Assembly: GCA_963766375.1 (NCBI GenBank)
Contig: CAVXZG010000015.1
Span: 119,533 to 183,532, forward strand
Length of the DNA stretch: 64,000 nt
Direction of reading: 5' to 3'
Source: AC-32 sp963766375
GTDB taxonomy: Bacteria; Actinomycetota; Thermoleophilia; Gaiellales; Gaiellaceae
A program made the position numbers and the translations under genes. Shown piece by piece: positions 1-10,331 of this stretch; the first letter of the stretch is position 1; the number at the start of each line of letters is the position of its first letter. Under the pieces are notes generated by a model that saw only the letters and a program-made list of their open reading frames with translations, had not been told where the DNA came from and ran no database searches.

Positions 1-3000
1 AGCGCGTCCTTCCAGGAGCGACAGCAGGCCTTCTCCGGCCAGCACGGCTGTGTGCGCATTGGCCGAAGCGTCGGTCTCTCGAATCGCCTCGATCGTTCGG
101 ACGAGAAGCTGCGTCTCACCGGCTGCGGCCAGCGCTCGTACGACGGGCAGGATTTGGAGCACGGGCGGCCACCGATCGAGCGTGCCAGGATCTCTTCGGT
201 CAGGGAGCGCAGCTCTCGAGCTGCCGGTGACGACCAACCAGGGCAGAGTGACTCCGGCCATCGGAACGATCCGCTGCGGCTCGCCGCTGCAAGAGCCAGC
301 GGTCGCAACTCCTCGAGAAGCTGTTCGGCTGTCTCGATCTCACCGCGTCGGAGCGCAAGCCCTCCGGCGACGGTCAGCAGAACAGCGAGCCTCATCGCTA
401 CGCTCAGTCGGGCGGCGCCAGCTGCGCGAGCGACGGCGTCGGCCTCGGCCCACCGAGCCGACGGAACCGCGATCACCATGGCGATGGAGCGTCTCGAGGT
501 AGGGGCCGATCGACTTGGGCGGAGGAACATCCGCGAGCTGGCCGAGAGCCTCGGCGACGACGAGCTCGATGCTCTCGATCGGCAGTATCCGCTTGCCGAC
601 CAGACGAAGTTGACGATCGCGCGGTACGCCTCTTCATGCGCACCGGCCTCGCGGCCGCCTCGACGATCGAGAGCACGTCGTCCGGGGCCGGCGCGCCCGC
701 CGACGTCGCAGCTGCGGTGAAGAGGTTGATCCGCGCGTTCACCTCCGCGAAGATATCGCCGACGCGACGCGCTACGGCGATCGCCTCTCGTGCGTGCTCG
801 ACGCGACTCGGGCCGTTGCATGCAGCATCTCGATCTGCGACAGGCGCGCGAGCGCACGCGCGAGCTGAGGCGATTCGGGGAGGCCGGCGAGCGCCGCGAC
901 CGCGCCGTTCGCCGGAGGCGAGCGCGTCATCCCAGCTGCCGGTGAGCCAGGAGACCCGCGAGCGCCAGCCGAGCGCTTCCGAGCGGAGCTGGCATCTCGG
1001 CGCCGCAGGAGCGACTCGAGCGGCGACGAGGCGCTCGAGGGCCGTCGTCCCAATGCGCCTCCGGTCGCATCGAGCTGTGCAAGAGCGAGCATCGGCGCAG
1101 CCCGCTGCGCGTCATCGGTGGCGAGCCGATGCGCCTGCTCGAGCTGGGCCCGCGCCGCCTCGAAGCGCCGCCGCGGCGGAACGCCGACTCGCTCGCGGCC
1201 AGCAGCAACTCGAAGGTGTGCCGCGACGACGGCTCGGATCGGCCTCGCCGTAACCGATCGCCTGTCGGTAGTGATACGCGGCGAGCTCGGCGGTCTCCCC
1301 TTCACGATCGGGGGCGACGTGTTGGATCCATTCCGCGACCTGGCGGTGTAACTCGCGCCGCTCTGGGTCGCGGCAATGACCCGTACGCGACGTCGCGCGT
1401 CAGCGCGTGTTTGAACGCGAACTCCTGCAGCCCCGCCATCACCGAGTGCGGCGACCGGGTGATCAGCCCACGGCGTGTCGAGAGAGTCCGACATCTGCAT
1501 CGTCGATGCCGAGCGCCGACGGCCAGAAGACGCGGCCGACGACCGAACAGCGGCGAAGCGCATCGCGCGCTCCGGCCTCGAGGAGGTCGATCCGCGCAGC
1601 GATCACGCCGTGCACCGAGTCCGGGAATCGCGCACCTTGGCAGAGCTTTCCGTCGACGACCCAGCCTCCGTTTTGTCGCTCGAGCGCCCCCTCGCTCGAT
1701 GAGCATCTGCAGCATCTCCTCGAGGAAGAACGGATTGCCCTCCGCGCTCTTCAGCACGGGGCCGCGCACGGCTCTCGGGAGCACCGCCGTCGCCGAGCAG
1801 GGACGACACGAGCTCGCGCGGCACTCGGCCGGGGAGAGCGGCGACAGCGCGAGGGTCGTCGCGTTCTGCTTCCCGGCGCCCCAGGTCGGACGAAGGTCCA
1901 GCGAACTCCGGCCGGGCCGTGCAGACGAGCAGTACCTGCGTGTCGGCGAGCGTCTCCGCGAGCTGCTCGAGGAGATCGAGCAGCGCGCTCGACGCCCAGT
2001 GGACGTCCTCGACGACCAGGACCGTGAGCTGCTCGCGTCCCAGCGCTCCCACGTACCGCGGCCAGCCGTCCTGCGAGCCGGCGTGCGACCTCGCTGCGGA
2101 TCGATCTCCGAGCCGGGCACCGGGAGCGAGAATCCGATCGTCCACGCGACCGCCTCGAACACGCGCTCGGCGTGCTCCTCGGGGACGACGGCCTCGATCG
2201 CAGCTCGAAGCTTCGCGAGCGCGATCGTCGGCAGGATCCGTGTCGAGAATCCCCGCATGCGTCTTCGCCGCCTCGGCGAGCGGCCAGTAACGTGATTCCC
2301 TCGCCGTACGGAAGGCAACGGCCCTTGACCAGCACGCGCACCGGGAAGCCGCTCGAGCGACCTCTGTGAGAAGCCGCGATTTGCCGACGCCCGCGGGGCC
2401 AAAGAGCGTGACGAGTTGCGGCACACGTTCGCGCTGCGACACGGGCCGCAACGGCGTCTCAGGAGCTGCAAGCTCCTCGTCTCGGCCGATGAGCGGCGCG
2501 CTCAGGCCGGCGACGCCGCGTGGCGCGGCTCGCCTCGACCGGTGGCGGAGACCACCACCCAGGCCGCGATCGGCACGCTCTTTCCCTTCGCCTCGATCGT
2601 CCGTCCGCTCGCGATACGAGATCGTGCGGCTCGTCGCCGCCTGCGTCCGCTCGCCCCACGAGCACGTCGCCCAGGCTCCGCATGCTGTTGCAGTCGCGCG
2701 GCCACGTTGACGGCGTCGCCGCTGACCATCAGCTCGCCGCGGGCGGCCGCTTCCCGACCTGCGACCACCTCCCGGTGTTGATGCCGATCCGCAGCCCGAC
2801 CTCAGCGCCGTGGCGGCCCTGCGACGCGGGCTGTGAACGAGTCGAACCGGTCCCGCACGGCGAGCGCGGCCCGCACGGCGCGCTCGGGATCGTCCTCATG
2901 CGTCTGCGGGATGCCGAACACCGCGAGGATCGCGTCACCGGCGAACTTCTCCGTCGTGCCCCCGAACCGCTCGACCTCGGGTATGATCAGCTGCGAAGAG

Positions 3001-3298
3001 CTCGCCTTGGAGCTCGCGAACATCCTCGGGATCGAGTCTGCTCGCCAAGCGCAGTCGAGCCGGCGAGGTCGGCGAAGAGGACGGTGACGACTCGCCGCTC
3101 GTGGCGCTCGTCAGCAGCGACGGCCGCCCGGCGAGCGTCCTCGCGAAGCGCGATGCCGCAGGCCGAGCAGAAGGTAGCGCTGGCGGGCTGCTCGGACCCG
3201 CAGGCGGGGCAGGCCCGCTGGAGCGGCGCGCCGCACTCGCTGCAGAAGCGGGCTCCGTCAGGGCTCTCGGCTCCGCAGGAAGCGCAGACCAATCCCAC
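1..3298 (-). pseudogene. Zinc-ribbon / class III nucleotidyl cyclase / AAA-ATPase regulator, frameshifted, runs off the left edge
   Basis: The reading frame starts at 3298 with two zinc-ribbon CxxC pairs (CASCGAE, CSECGAP, then CPACGSE, CSACGIA), followed by a class III adenylate/guanylate cyclase domain: VTVLFADLAGST holds the first metal Asp, KFAGDAILAVFG the second, and GDAVNVAARLQ the Asn-Arg motif. A STAND/AAA ATPase follows, with Walker A GPAGVGKSRLL, Walker B LVVEDVHW and the family motifs AEGNPFFLEEMLQ and FKHALTRDVAYGSL. The rest, to base 1, is a helical TPR-like tail. These pieces lie in different frames, with breaks near 3020, 2790, 2480 and several between 2350 and 1300. Family members are soluble signal proteins of about 1,000 residues or more. 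The clustered indels suggest either a decaying gene or poor local sequence. Confidence 0.75.
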
Positions 3299-3338
3299 GC
3301 GGCGAGTCTACGGAGAACGAGGTACCCCGGATTCGGGC

Positions 3339-3662
3339 TTAGCGCCCTTCCTCTTCGGCCGTCCGCTCGGCGGTCGGAAGAGCTTCGAGACGCTCGTCCG
3401 GAATCGGTTTGCCGCTCTCGATCGAAAGGCCGTAGGTACCGGCGGCAAGTCGTGCCTCGGCACGCTCGACGGCGGCGAGCTCCTCGCGTAGATCATCCGA
3501 GAGACCTTCGTCGAGCTCGTCCTGATAGAGGTCGGACGCCTGGTTGCCCGGATCCTTCTCGTCCGCGGGCTCGCCCGTGTCCTCGTGCGCGAGCTTCGGC
3601 AGCAGTCGCTCGATCCGCTCACGCTCGCGGTCTAGGAGCTCGCGTGCCCTCTGAGGATCCAT
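3339..3662 (-). CDS. TraR/DksA-like protein without zinc cysteines
   Basis: This 107-residue protein has an N-terminal helical hairpin (residues 1–75, rich in Glu, Arg and Leu) and a C-terminal stretch AAGTYGLSIESGKPIPDER that aligns with the DksA/TraR zinc finger. In the usual finger the sequence is GxYGxCxxCGxPI. Both first-pair cysteines are serine here, and there is no second CxxC. DksA-family proteins insert into the RNA polymerase secondary channel. Whether this zinc-less form does so is not known; such variants are common in Actinobacteria. It stands alone and points away from the cysteine-synthase gene, whose ATG is about 40 bases from its own start, so the two share a short divergent promoter region. 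Confidence 0.8.
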   Translation of the reverse strand: MDPQRARELLDRERERIERLLPKLAHEDTGEPADEKDPGNQASDLYQDELDEGLSDDLREELAAVERAEARLAAGTYGLSIESGKPIPDERLEALPTAERTAEEEGR

Positions 3663-3702
3663 GGCGCCACGTTACCGAACCCGAAGCTGCTTTCATCACC
3701 GC

Positions 3703-4634
3703 ATGGAGTCGATCCTCGAGGCGATCGGGAATACGCCGCTCGTGCGCCTGCGGCGCTGCGCGCCGCCGAACGGCGCAGAGCTGTGGCTGAAGCTCGAGAA
3801 CCGCAACCCGACCGGGTCGATGAAGGACCGGATGGCTCTCGCGATGATCGAGGGAGCGGAGCGCGACGACTTGATCTCAGCCGGCGACACCGTCGTCGAG
3901 TACACGGGCGGAAGCACCGGGCCCCGCGCTGGCGCTCGTCTGCCAGGCAAAGGGATATCGCGCCCTGATCGTGATGGCCGACTGCTTCACCGAGGAGCGC
4001 TTCCAGCTGATGCGCGCGCTCGGGGCGGAGATCGACGTGATCCCGTCGGTCGAAGGCCCGCCGAAGGTGACTGCGAAGGACATCGACAACATGGTCGAGC
4101 GCGCCGCGGAGCTCGCCAGCGCGCCGGGCCACTACGCGACCGACCAGTTCAACAACCCGTACATCGTTGCCGGCCACCGCGAGCAGCTCGGGCCGCGAGA
4201 TCTGGGAGCAGAGCGAAGGCCGCGTGACTGCGTTCTGCCACGGCATGGGCACCGCGAGCTCGGTCATGGGCGTCTCTGAGGCGCTCAGGCCTCACGGGGT
4301 GTTCATCCAGGCGCACGAGCCGGCGGGGTCGGCGGCGATCAGCGGCGGCGAGCGCGGCTCGTTTCTCATCCAGGGGTGGACCGGCCTTGTCATGCCGCAC
4401 TGGGATCCGGTCAAGGTCGACCACCTCGAGCCGATCGACGACGACGAGGCGGTCGGCATGACCCTCCGGCTCTCGCGCGAAGAGGGCATCTTCGCGGGCA
4501 TCTCGACCGGCGCGAACGTCGTCGGCGCGCATCGCCTGGCCGACCGCCTGGGGCCTGACGCGGTGATCGTGACCCTGGCCGTGGACACGGCCTTCAAGTA
4601 CCTGAGTGTCAGCCCGTTTGCCCAGCTCGGCTGA
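3703..4634 (+). CDS. Cysteine synthase family PLP enzyme, two frameshifts
   Basis: This fold-type II PLP enzyme of about 310 residues is the length of O-acetylserine sulfhydrylase. The start ATG at 3703 opens with ILEAIGNTPLVRL. NPTGSMKDRMA carries the PLP lysine, TGGSTG the substrate loop, and the C-terminal IFAGISTGANV matches the family. The frame breaks twice. Near 3920 there is one extra C in a cccc run, and near 4195 one extra G in a ggg run; removing each restores a continuous, well-conserved protein. That pattern points to sequencing error. Sulfur acceptor specificity (cysteine synthase or cystathionine beta-synthase core) cannot be decided. No sulfur gene is adjacent. Confidence 0.8.
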
Positions 4635-4754
4635 CGGAAAATCACCCAGCTACCGCAGAAGCGGCGCGACTACCGCAGCCGGCTAGGTAGACAGGTGTGC
4701 GACGGGCGACCGCCCGCCGCGCGTCCTCCTTCGGCGTTCGGTAGCGTCCGCGCC

Positions 4755-5090
4755 GTGGCCGTCGTCGCCATCCTGCTGATCGTCATCCTGGCCCTGCTGC
4801 TGGCCGGGACGCTCATCGGCCTCGCGTTCGAGCTTTTCTGGCTTGCGATCACGGGCCTGATCATCGGTGGCCTGGGGCGGTTCGTGCTCCCGGGTAGACA
4901 GCAGGTCGGCTTGCTGGCGACGGCGCTCGTCGGCATCGCCGCCAGCCTCCTCGGCGGCATTCTCGCGGACCTCTTCGATGCCGGCGGGTTCGTCCGGTTC
5001 CTGGTCGCCGTCGCCCTGGCCGCGGTCGGGATCACGCTGCTCTCGTCGACCGAGCGGGGCCGTGGCGGCCTCGACACGACGAGCTCGTGA
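4755..5090 (+). CDS. Small GlsB/YeaQ/YmgE-like membrane protein
   Basis: The GTG at 4755 gives a 111-residue protein made almost entirely of hydrophobic segments: residues about 2–33, 44–68 and 72–95. A Gly-rich IIGGLGRFVLPGRQQVG loop resembles the transglycosylase-associated GlsB/YeaQ family, which are small three-helix membrane proteins of unclear function linked to stress. A longer open frame begins at 4695, but its first 20 residues are Pro/Arg-rich and unlike the family, so the GTG is preferred. The gene is monocistronic, with 76 bases to the next gene. The 120 bases upstream hold no recognisable element. Confidence 0.6.
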   Translation: MAVVAILLIVILALLLAGTLIGLAFELFWLAITGLIIGGLGRFVLPGRQQVGLLATALVGIAASLLGGILADLFDAGGFVRFLVAVALAAVGITLLSSTERGRGGLDTTSS

Positions 5091-5166
5091 TCGGATCGTG
5101 GGTCTCACGCATCGCGCGGGCCTTTAGTGCCCGCGTGACTTCTTCGTCGGCATAGGATCGCCGGCG

Positions 5167-5514
5167 ATGGCGTACGACGAACTGCTCGCTGTTCGCATCC
5201 GCGGTCGCCTTGCCGACGAAGCGGGCCTCACGGAGAGGAAGATGTTCGGCGGCCTCGCCTTCTTGGTGGAGGGCAACATGGCGGTCGCCGCGAGCGGTCA
5301 GGGAGGGCTGCTTGTTCGGGTCGACCCGGCCGAGTCGGCCGAGCTCGTCGCGAGGACGCCTGCGACGGAGATGGAGATGAGAGGTCGCCGGATGGCCGGG
5401 TGGCTGCGGCTGGACTCGGCCGATGTCGAAGCCGACGATGAGCTGGCCGTATGGGTAGACCGCGGCTTCTCGTTTGCCCGGTCGCTGCCACCGAAGCGAA
5501 AGCCGCCCGAATGA
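5167..5514 (+). CDS. TfoX N-terminal domain protein
   Basis: This 115-residue protein consists of a single TfoX/Sxy N-terminal domain: MAYDELLAVRIRGRLADE, then the hallmark ERKMFGGLAFLVEGNMA and a second half with RRMAGWLRLD. Proteobacterial TfoX controls competence. The stand-alone actinobacterial versions have no known role and are often called RNA methyltransferase-like or TfoX-like. The ATG follows a weak purine run. The gene ends 16 bases before the MBL-fold gene, so the two may share a transcript. Confidence 0.8.
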   Translation: MAYDELLAVRIRGRLADEAGLTERKMFGGLAFLVEGNMAVAASGQGGLLVRVDPAESAELVARTPATEMEMRGRRMAGWLRLDSADVEADDELAVWVDRGFSFARSLPPKRKPPE

Positions 5515-5530
5515 GCTGAGATCCTTGGCC

Positions 5531-6516
5531 ATGGCCACGATTCCGCTCGCGCCCGTCGACGCCGTCCGGATCACGATCCTGATGGACAACCTGACCGATC
5601 CTCTGATCTTCCCGTCGGAGGGTGTGGAGCGCACGACGTGGTTGCATCAACTCGCGCGGCCGTCGCATGACCTCGGCCGTCACCGCCGACGGGCTACCCG
5701 ACGCGCTGATCGCCGAGCCGGGCTTCTCGGCGCTCGTCCGAGTCACGACCGGCGGGCGCGAACGGACGATCCTCTTCGACGCGGGCGTCACTCCCACCGG
5801 CGTGGTCGAGAACATGCGTCGGCTCGAGCTCACGCCGAAGGACGTCGAGACGATCGTCCTCAGCCACGGCCACTGGGACCACGTCGCCGGGATGGAGGGA
5901 ATTGCGAAGGAGGTCGGGCGCGCGAGCCTTCCGGTGCTCATCCATCCCGAGTTCTGGCGGCGTCGCCGGATCGCGATCCCGGGCCTCGAGCCGGGCGAGC
6001 TGCCGACGACCAGCCGCTCCGCACTCGAGGGCGCGGGCTTCGAGATCGTCGAGGAGCAGCAACCCTCTTTCCTGCTCGACGGCTCGGTGCTCGTGACGGG
6101 CGAGGTCGATCGCACGACGCCGTTCGAGACCGGCTTCGCCGGACACGAGGCGCACGTGCACGGCAGCTGGGAGCCCGACCCGCTGATCCTCGACGACCAG
6201 GCACTCGTGATGCGTCTCGCCGACCGCGGGCTCGTGGTCCTCACCGGCTGCGGCCACGCCGGGATCGTCAACGTCGTGAGACACGCGCAGCGGCTGACGG
6301 GCGAGTCGCAGGTCGCTGCCGTCATCGGCGGGTTCCACCTCAGCGGCCCGATGTTCGAGCCGATCATCGAGCCGACCGTCGCAGCCTTCGACGAGCTCCA
6401 GCCCGCGCTGCTGATGCCGGCGCACTGCACGGGCTGGAGAGGCCGTGCACCGCCTCGCAGGTCGCTTCCCCGAAGCGTTCGTCCAGAGCGCAGTCGGGAC
6501 GACTGTCTCGCTCTGA
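5531..6516 (+). CDS. MBL-fold metallohydrolase, COG1237 type, frameshifted
   Basis: This metallo-beta-lactamase-fold protein has the metal motif LSHGHWDHVAG, then GCGHAGIVN and VIGGFHLSG. The last two are typical of the COG1237 branch, which includes 7,8-dihydropterin-6-methyl-4-aminobenzene-phosphate synthase. An ATG at 5531 opens a frame (MATIPLAPVDAVRITILMDN) with the right N-terminal strand. It shifts between 5640 and 5690 into the main frame, and shifts again near 6440, where one extra G displaces the C-terminus. Correcting it gives a tail that ends at the TGA at 6514. The corrected length is about 328 residues. The physiological substrate is unknown. Confidence 0.75.
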
Positions 6517-6539
6517 GCGCATCTCCAGCGCAACTCTGC

Positions 6540-6558
6540 AAAAACGGTGTCAGACACC
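6540..6558 (-). terminator. Terminator-like palindrome
   Basis: On the minus strand GGTGTCTGACACC is followed by GTTTTT. The stem is GGTGT/ACACC with a CTG loop. It lies about 190 bases beyond the 3' end of tRNA-Asp on the same strand and 23 bases after the MBL-gene stop, so it could end the tRNA transcript. The 187 bases between it and the tRNA hold no gene that I can see. Confidence 0.45.
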
Positions 6559-6745
6559 CTCGGGGTCAAGTGTCGATTGCGCCGCTTGCGTGGCGGTCTC
6601 TCCACAAGCGATCTTCGCCGCCGCGGCCGACATGGCGGACGCGGCTCGCTGCGGCTCGACTCGAACGTGACCCCGTCGAAGTCGTCATGCCCGCGTTAGC
6701 GGGCGGACTTCCGACGGCAAGGACGGGAGCGACGGGACTAGAACG

Positions 6746-6819
<74 letters not shown>

Positions 6820-6840
6820 GCGAGCCGGAACAGTGTAGCG

Positions 6841-7272
6841 CTACGCGATCTCGGTCAGACCCAGCTGGCGGAGCAGCGTGACCGAGTCCGAGTAGACGTC
6901 CTTGCGGGCCACGAGCCCGTCGCGGATCGGGATCACGTCCATGCCGCGGTACTCGACCTTCTTGCCGGTCGGCGGCACCTCCATCCCCGAGCGCGTCATC
7001 GTGCCCTCGTGGGTGCCGCGAGCCGTCCACTCCTGGACGACCAGGTCTTCGCGGATGTAGGCGCGGCGGGTCTCGAACGAGAGGTCGGGGAAGACCGAGA
7101 AGATCCCCGCGATCGCCTTCCCGATCTCCTCGCGGCCGACGTTGACGTCGCCCGAGACGTGGTTCTCGAAGACCGAGTCCTCGGTGTGCATCGCCACGAT
7201 CGCGTCCACGTCGTGCGCTCCCCAGGCGGCGTTGTAGCGGTCGATGAACTCCTGCAGCTCCGAGCCGTCCAC
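6841..7272 (-). CDS. SnoaL-like / NTF2-fold ester cyclase family protein
   Basis: This 143-residue NTF2-like cone-fold protein has the helix ELQEFIDRYNAAWGAHDVD, then MHTEDSVFENH, and a C-terminal half with PPTGKKVEYRGMDVIPIRDG. That last stretch is typical of SnoaL-like polyketide cyclases and of the wider uncharacterised SnoaL group. The GTG at 7272 is preferred because upstream residues in the same frame are not conserved-looking. It lies back to back with the MarP-like gene, with only 21 bases between the start codons. The promoters must overlap each other's 5' ends. Confidence 0.75.
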   Translation of the reverse strand: MDGSELQEFIDRYNAAWGAHDVDAIVAMHTEDSVFENHVSGDVNVGREEIGKAIAGIFSVFPDLSFETRRAYIREDLVVQEWTARGTHEGTMTRSGMEVPPTGKKVEYRGMDVIPIRDGLVARKDVYSDSVTLLRQLGLTEIA

Positions 7273-7293
7273 TGCAACTAGCCTAACCCGCTC

Positions 7294-8424
7294 GTGACCG
7301 TCGTCGACTGGGTGGCCCTCGCCCTCATCCTGCTCGCCGCGGTGGGCGGGGCGGTGCAGGGGCTTGTGTGGAGCGGCTTCTCGCTCGCGGGCCTGCTCAC
7401 GGGCGCCTTCCTCGGCGGGCGGCTCGCTCCGCACGTCCTCGCGCATGGGGCGAGCTCGGCGTACGCGCCGGTGGTCGCGCTGATCGCGGCGGTAGCGCTC
7501 GCCGTGACCTTCGAGGTGATCGGCAGCACGGTCGGAGCGGCCATCCGCAGCCGCGAGCGCTCGCGGGGCCTGCGGCTGATCGACTCGGCCGGCGGCGTGG
7601 TTGCGGGTGCGCTGATCGGCCTCGGCGTGGTCTGGGTGCTCGGGGCGATGGCGATCCAGCTGCCGGGGCAGACGCAGCTGCGCCGCGCGGTGCAGCGCTC
7701 CGTGCTGGTTCAGCGCCTGAACTCGATCGTGCCGCCGCGCACGCTGCTGAACGCCCTCAGGCGCGTCGATCCCTTCCCGAACCTGGCCGGGCCGCCGGTG
7801 CCGACTCAACCGCCGGACCCGCGCGTCCTCGCGCAACCGGGCGTGCGCGCCGCCGCGCCGAGCGTCGTCCGCATCCTGGGCACCGCCTGCGGTCTCGGCG
7901 TCGAGGGCAGCGGCTGGGTCGCTGGGCCAGAAGTCGTCGTGACCGCCGCGCATGTCGTGGCCGGCGAGGAGGACACGAGGATCACGCCGCTCGCCGGCGG
8001 CTCGCTGCCTGCCGAGGCGATCTTCTTCGACCCGGACAACGACATCGCCGTCCTGCGCGTGCCGGGCCTCACGCTCGAGCCGCTCCGGCTGGCCGGCCCG
8101 CGACCGGGCACGCCCGTCGCGATCGTCGGCTACCCGGAGAACGGCCCGCTGGACGCCGTTCCCGGCCGGATCGGCAGCACTTCGAGCGTCTTCGCCGAGG
8201 ACGCGTACGGGCGGCCGGTCAGGCGCACGATCACGAGCTTGAGCGGACAGTCCGCCACGGCGACTCGGGCGGCCCGGCGGTGGACGCTTCGGGCGCCGTC
8301 GAAGTCGACGGTCTTCGCAGCCCGGCTCGGCGGACCGGGCGGGTACGGCGTCCCGGCGTCGATCGTCCGGCGCGACCTGGCCGCCGCACGCGGCCCGGTC
8401 TCGACCGGCCCCTGCGCGCGTTAG
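7294..8424 (+). CDS. MarP-like membrane serine protease, active-site segment frameshifted
   Basis: Residues 1–130 form a CvpA-like domain with four membrane segments. A linker and a trypsin-like domain follow, in the order seen in mycobacterial MarP (Rv3671c), a periplasmic acid-resistance protease. The catalytic His is in VTAAHVV (residue about 220) and the Asp in DNDIAVLRV (about 250). The Ser motif GDSGGP is present near 8259 but in another frame: one indel near 8240 and a compensating one near 8305 garble about 20 residues around it before the frame returns to the normal C-terminus at 8424. Two exactly compensating indels over the active site fit sequence error better than selection. The 3' end overlaps the convergent methyltransferase gene by four bases. 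Confidence 0.8.
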   Translation: MTVVDWVALALILLAAVGGAVQGLVWSGFSLAGLLTGAFLGGRLAPHVLAHGASSAYAPVVALIAAVALAVTFEVIGSTVGAAIRSRERSRGLRLIDSAGGVVAGALIGLGVVWVLGAMAIQLPGQTQLRRAVQRSVLVQRLNSIVPPRTLLNALRRVDPFPNLAGPPVPTQPPDPRVLAQPGVRAAAPSVVRILGTACGLGVEGSGWVAGPEVVVTAAHVVAGEEDTRITPLAGGSLPAEAIFFDPDNDIAVLRVPGLTLEPLRLAGPRPGTPVAIVGYPENGPLDAVPGRIGSTSSVFAEDAYGRPVRRTITSLSGQSATATRAARRWTLRAPSKSTVFAARLGGPGGYGVPASIVRRDLAAARGPVSTGPCAR

Positions 8425-10235
8425 TCGAGGAGGTCGAGCGCTGCTTCGGGCTGCTTGAACGGCGGAATCACGTAGACCCCGGCCACCTTCTCGCGTGCCT
8501 CGGCGTAGAGCTCGCGCGCGAGCGCAAGACCCTCGGCACCCGCGTTGGCGCCGGCCTTGTCGAGCCGGCGCTGCACGTCCTCGGGCACGACGATCCCGGG
8601 CACCTCGTTGTGCAGCCGAACGGCGAGCTGGTAGCTGCGCACATAGAAGATCCCGAGCAGCAGCGGCACCGGCCAGCCGCCGATCAGCTCCTCGAAGCGG
8701 TCGAGGTAGGAGAGGTCGAAGAGCGCCTGCGTCATGGCGAACTGGGCGCCCGCGGCGATCTTCTCGCGGAAGCGCTCGGCCTCGGTCTCGAGGTCGTGTG
8801 CCGACGGGTTCACGGCGACTCCGAGGAAGAACGAGGTCGGCGCGTCGATGCCCTTCCCGTTGTAGTCCTCTCCGCGGTTGAGCTTCGAGACGACCTGCGA
8901 GAGCCCGATCGAGTCCACCTCGTAGACGCCGCGCGAGCCGGGGTAGTCGCCGATCTCCGGCGGGTCGCCGGTTACCGAAAGGATGTTGCGGACGCCTTCC
9001 GCGTGGGCGCCGAGCAGCTGCGACTCCAGGCCCATGATCGACGTGTCTCGGGGAGTGACGTGCGGGATCGTCTCGATACCGCACTCGCGCTCGATCGCCA
9101 CCGAGGCCATGAGCGCGTTCGCCCGCGCGCGGGCCATCGGGTTGTCGTTGATGTCGACGAAGGCGACCTTGCCGGAAGCCTTGAGAGTCCGCGCGACCGC
9201 GAGCATCGAGTCGTAGGTGCCGCCCTTCGGCGGGTCGAGCTCGACGCAGGTGACCCACTCGCCCTCGCGCAGCTTGCGGGCGAGCAACGTCTCCTCGGGG
9301 CCGCCGGCGAGCCTCGGCTCCGGCAGCTCGCGCTCCATCACGTCAAGCGGCGCGCTCGGCTCGCGCTCCTCCTCGACCGCCGAGCGGATCGCGGCGATCT
9401 CGAGCGGCGTCGTCCCGCAGCAGCCGCCGATCAGGCGGGCGCCAAGCTGCCGCGCGTGCGCCGCGAACTCGGCGAAGTACTCGGGCGTCGCGTGCGGGTA
9501 GATGACGCGGCCGCCGCTCAGGCTGGCGAGACCGACGTTCGGCAGCGCCGCGAGCGGTGGGCCGCCGTCAGCGCCCATCGCCTCGAGGGCGGCGAGGGCG
9601 GCATGCAGCCCTGCGCCGTGATTGGCGCCGATCGCCGCCAGGTTCAGGGGTCGCAGGCGCTCGGCTGCCTCTGCGGCGCTGACGCCCGCCAGCGTCTCTG
9701 CGCCCTCGTCGAAGGTCAGCGTCGCGACGATCGGGAGCGACGAGACGCTCCGGACGGCCTCGATCGCGGTCTCGAGCTCGTCGAGCTCGTAGAACGTCTC
9801 GATCATGAACAGATCCACGCCGCGCCCATCCAGCAGCAGCGCCTGCTCCGCGAAGATCTCGCCGCGCTCCTCGGGCGGGATCGCGGCGAGCTCGCCGAGC
9901 GGGCCGATGGAGCCGGCGATGAAGACCTCGCGGCCGGAGACCTCTCGCGCCTCCCGCGCCAGCTTCACGCCCGCGCTGTTGATGCGCTCGAACTCGTCCT
10001 CGAGGTACTGCTGCGCCAGTTTCCGCCTGTTCGCGCCGAAGGTGTTCGTCTCGATCAGATCGGCGCCGGCGCGGATGAAGCTCGTGTGCAGGGTGACGAC
10101 GCTCTCCGGCGAGCGGATGTTCGCCTCCTCGGGACAGCGCAGCCTCGGGACCGCGCTGGAGATCAGGACGCCCATGCCGCCGTCCGCGACGACGATCGGG
10201 CCGGTGTCGAGGCGCTCCTGGAATCGACTGCTCAT
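8421..10235 (-). CDS. Bifunctional homocysteine S-methyltransferase / 5,10-methylenetetrahydrofolate reductase
   Basis: This is a 604-residue fusion of YitJ type. Residues 1–290 are a pterin/homocysteine methyltransferase barrel (VADGGMGVLI, ETNTFGANRRKL, GGCCGTTP). Residues 320–600 are an MTHF-reductase barrel (VELDPPKGGTYDSML, LSVTGDPPEIGDYPGS, FAMTQALFDL). Together they would reduce methylene-THF and pass the methyl group to homocysteine, giving methionine. The usual first zinc cysteine, in a GxNC motif, is His here (IGANHGAG, residue about 200), while the GGCC pair is intact. The ATG at 10235 follows a short leader. I looked for a SAM or cobalamin riboswitch in that leader and recognised none. 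Confidence 0.88.
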   Translation of the reverse strand: MSSRFQERLDTGPIVVADGGMGVLISSAVPRLRCPEEANIRSPESVVTLHTSFIRAGADLIETNTFGANRRKLAQQYLEDEFERINSAGVKLAREAREVSGREVFIAGSIGPLGELAAIPPEERGEIFAEQALLLDGRGVDLFMIETFYELDELETAIEAVRSVSSLPIVATLTFDEGAETLAGVSAAEAAERLRPLNLAAIGANHGAGLHAALAALEAMGADGGPPLAALPNVGLASLSGGRVIYPHATPEYFAEFAAHARQLGARLIGGCCGTTPLEIAAIRSAVEEEREPSAPLDVMERELPEPRLAGGPEETLLARKLREGEWVTCVELDPPKGGTYDSMLAVARTLKASGKVAFVDINDNPMARARANALMASVAIERECGIETIPHVTPRDTSIMGLESQLLGAHAEGVRNILSVTGDPPEIGDYPGSRGVYEVDSIGLSQVVSKLNRGEDYNGKGIDAPTSFFLGVAVNPSAHDLETEAERFREKIAAGAQFAMTQALFDLSYLDRFEELIGGWPVPLLLGIFYVRSYQLAVRLHNEVPGIVVPEDVQRRLDKAGANAGAEGLALARELYAEAREKVAGVYVIPPFKQPEAALDLLD

Positions 10236-10331
10236 GCGGGTTTGACTCTACTCAGACGTCGTGAGCGCTGATTTCCAACGGTTTCGACCGGTCATTTCCG
10301 ACGGACGCCCGGGCATGGCCCGCGCGTCCTG

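Noticed and set aside
6841..9258. A single 805-codon minus-strand frame that would join the SnoaL-like protein to an upstream part
   Set aside because: Only the last 143 codons look like a protein. The rest is antisense to the MarP-like protease and out of frame with the methyltransferase/reductase.
8983..10245. SAM or cobalamin riboswitch controlling the methionine gene
   Set aside because: The 60–150 bases before the start show a terminator-like hairpin but none of the conserved aptamer cores.
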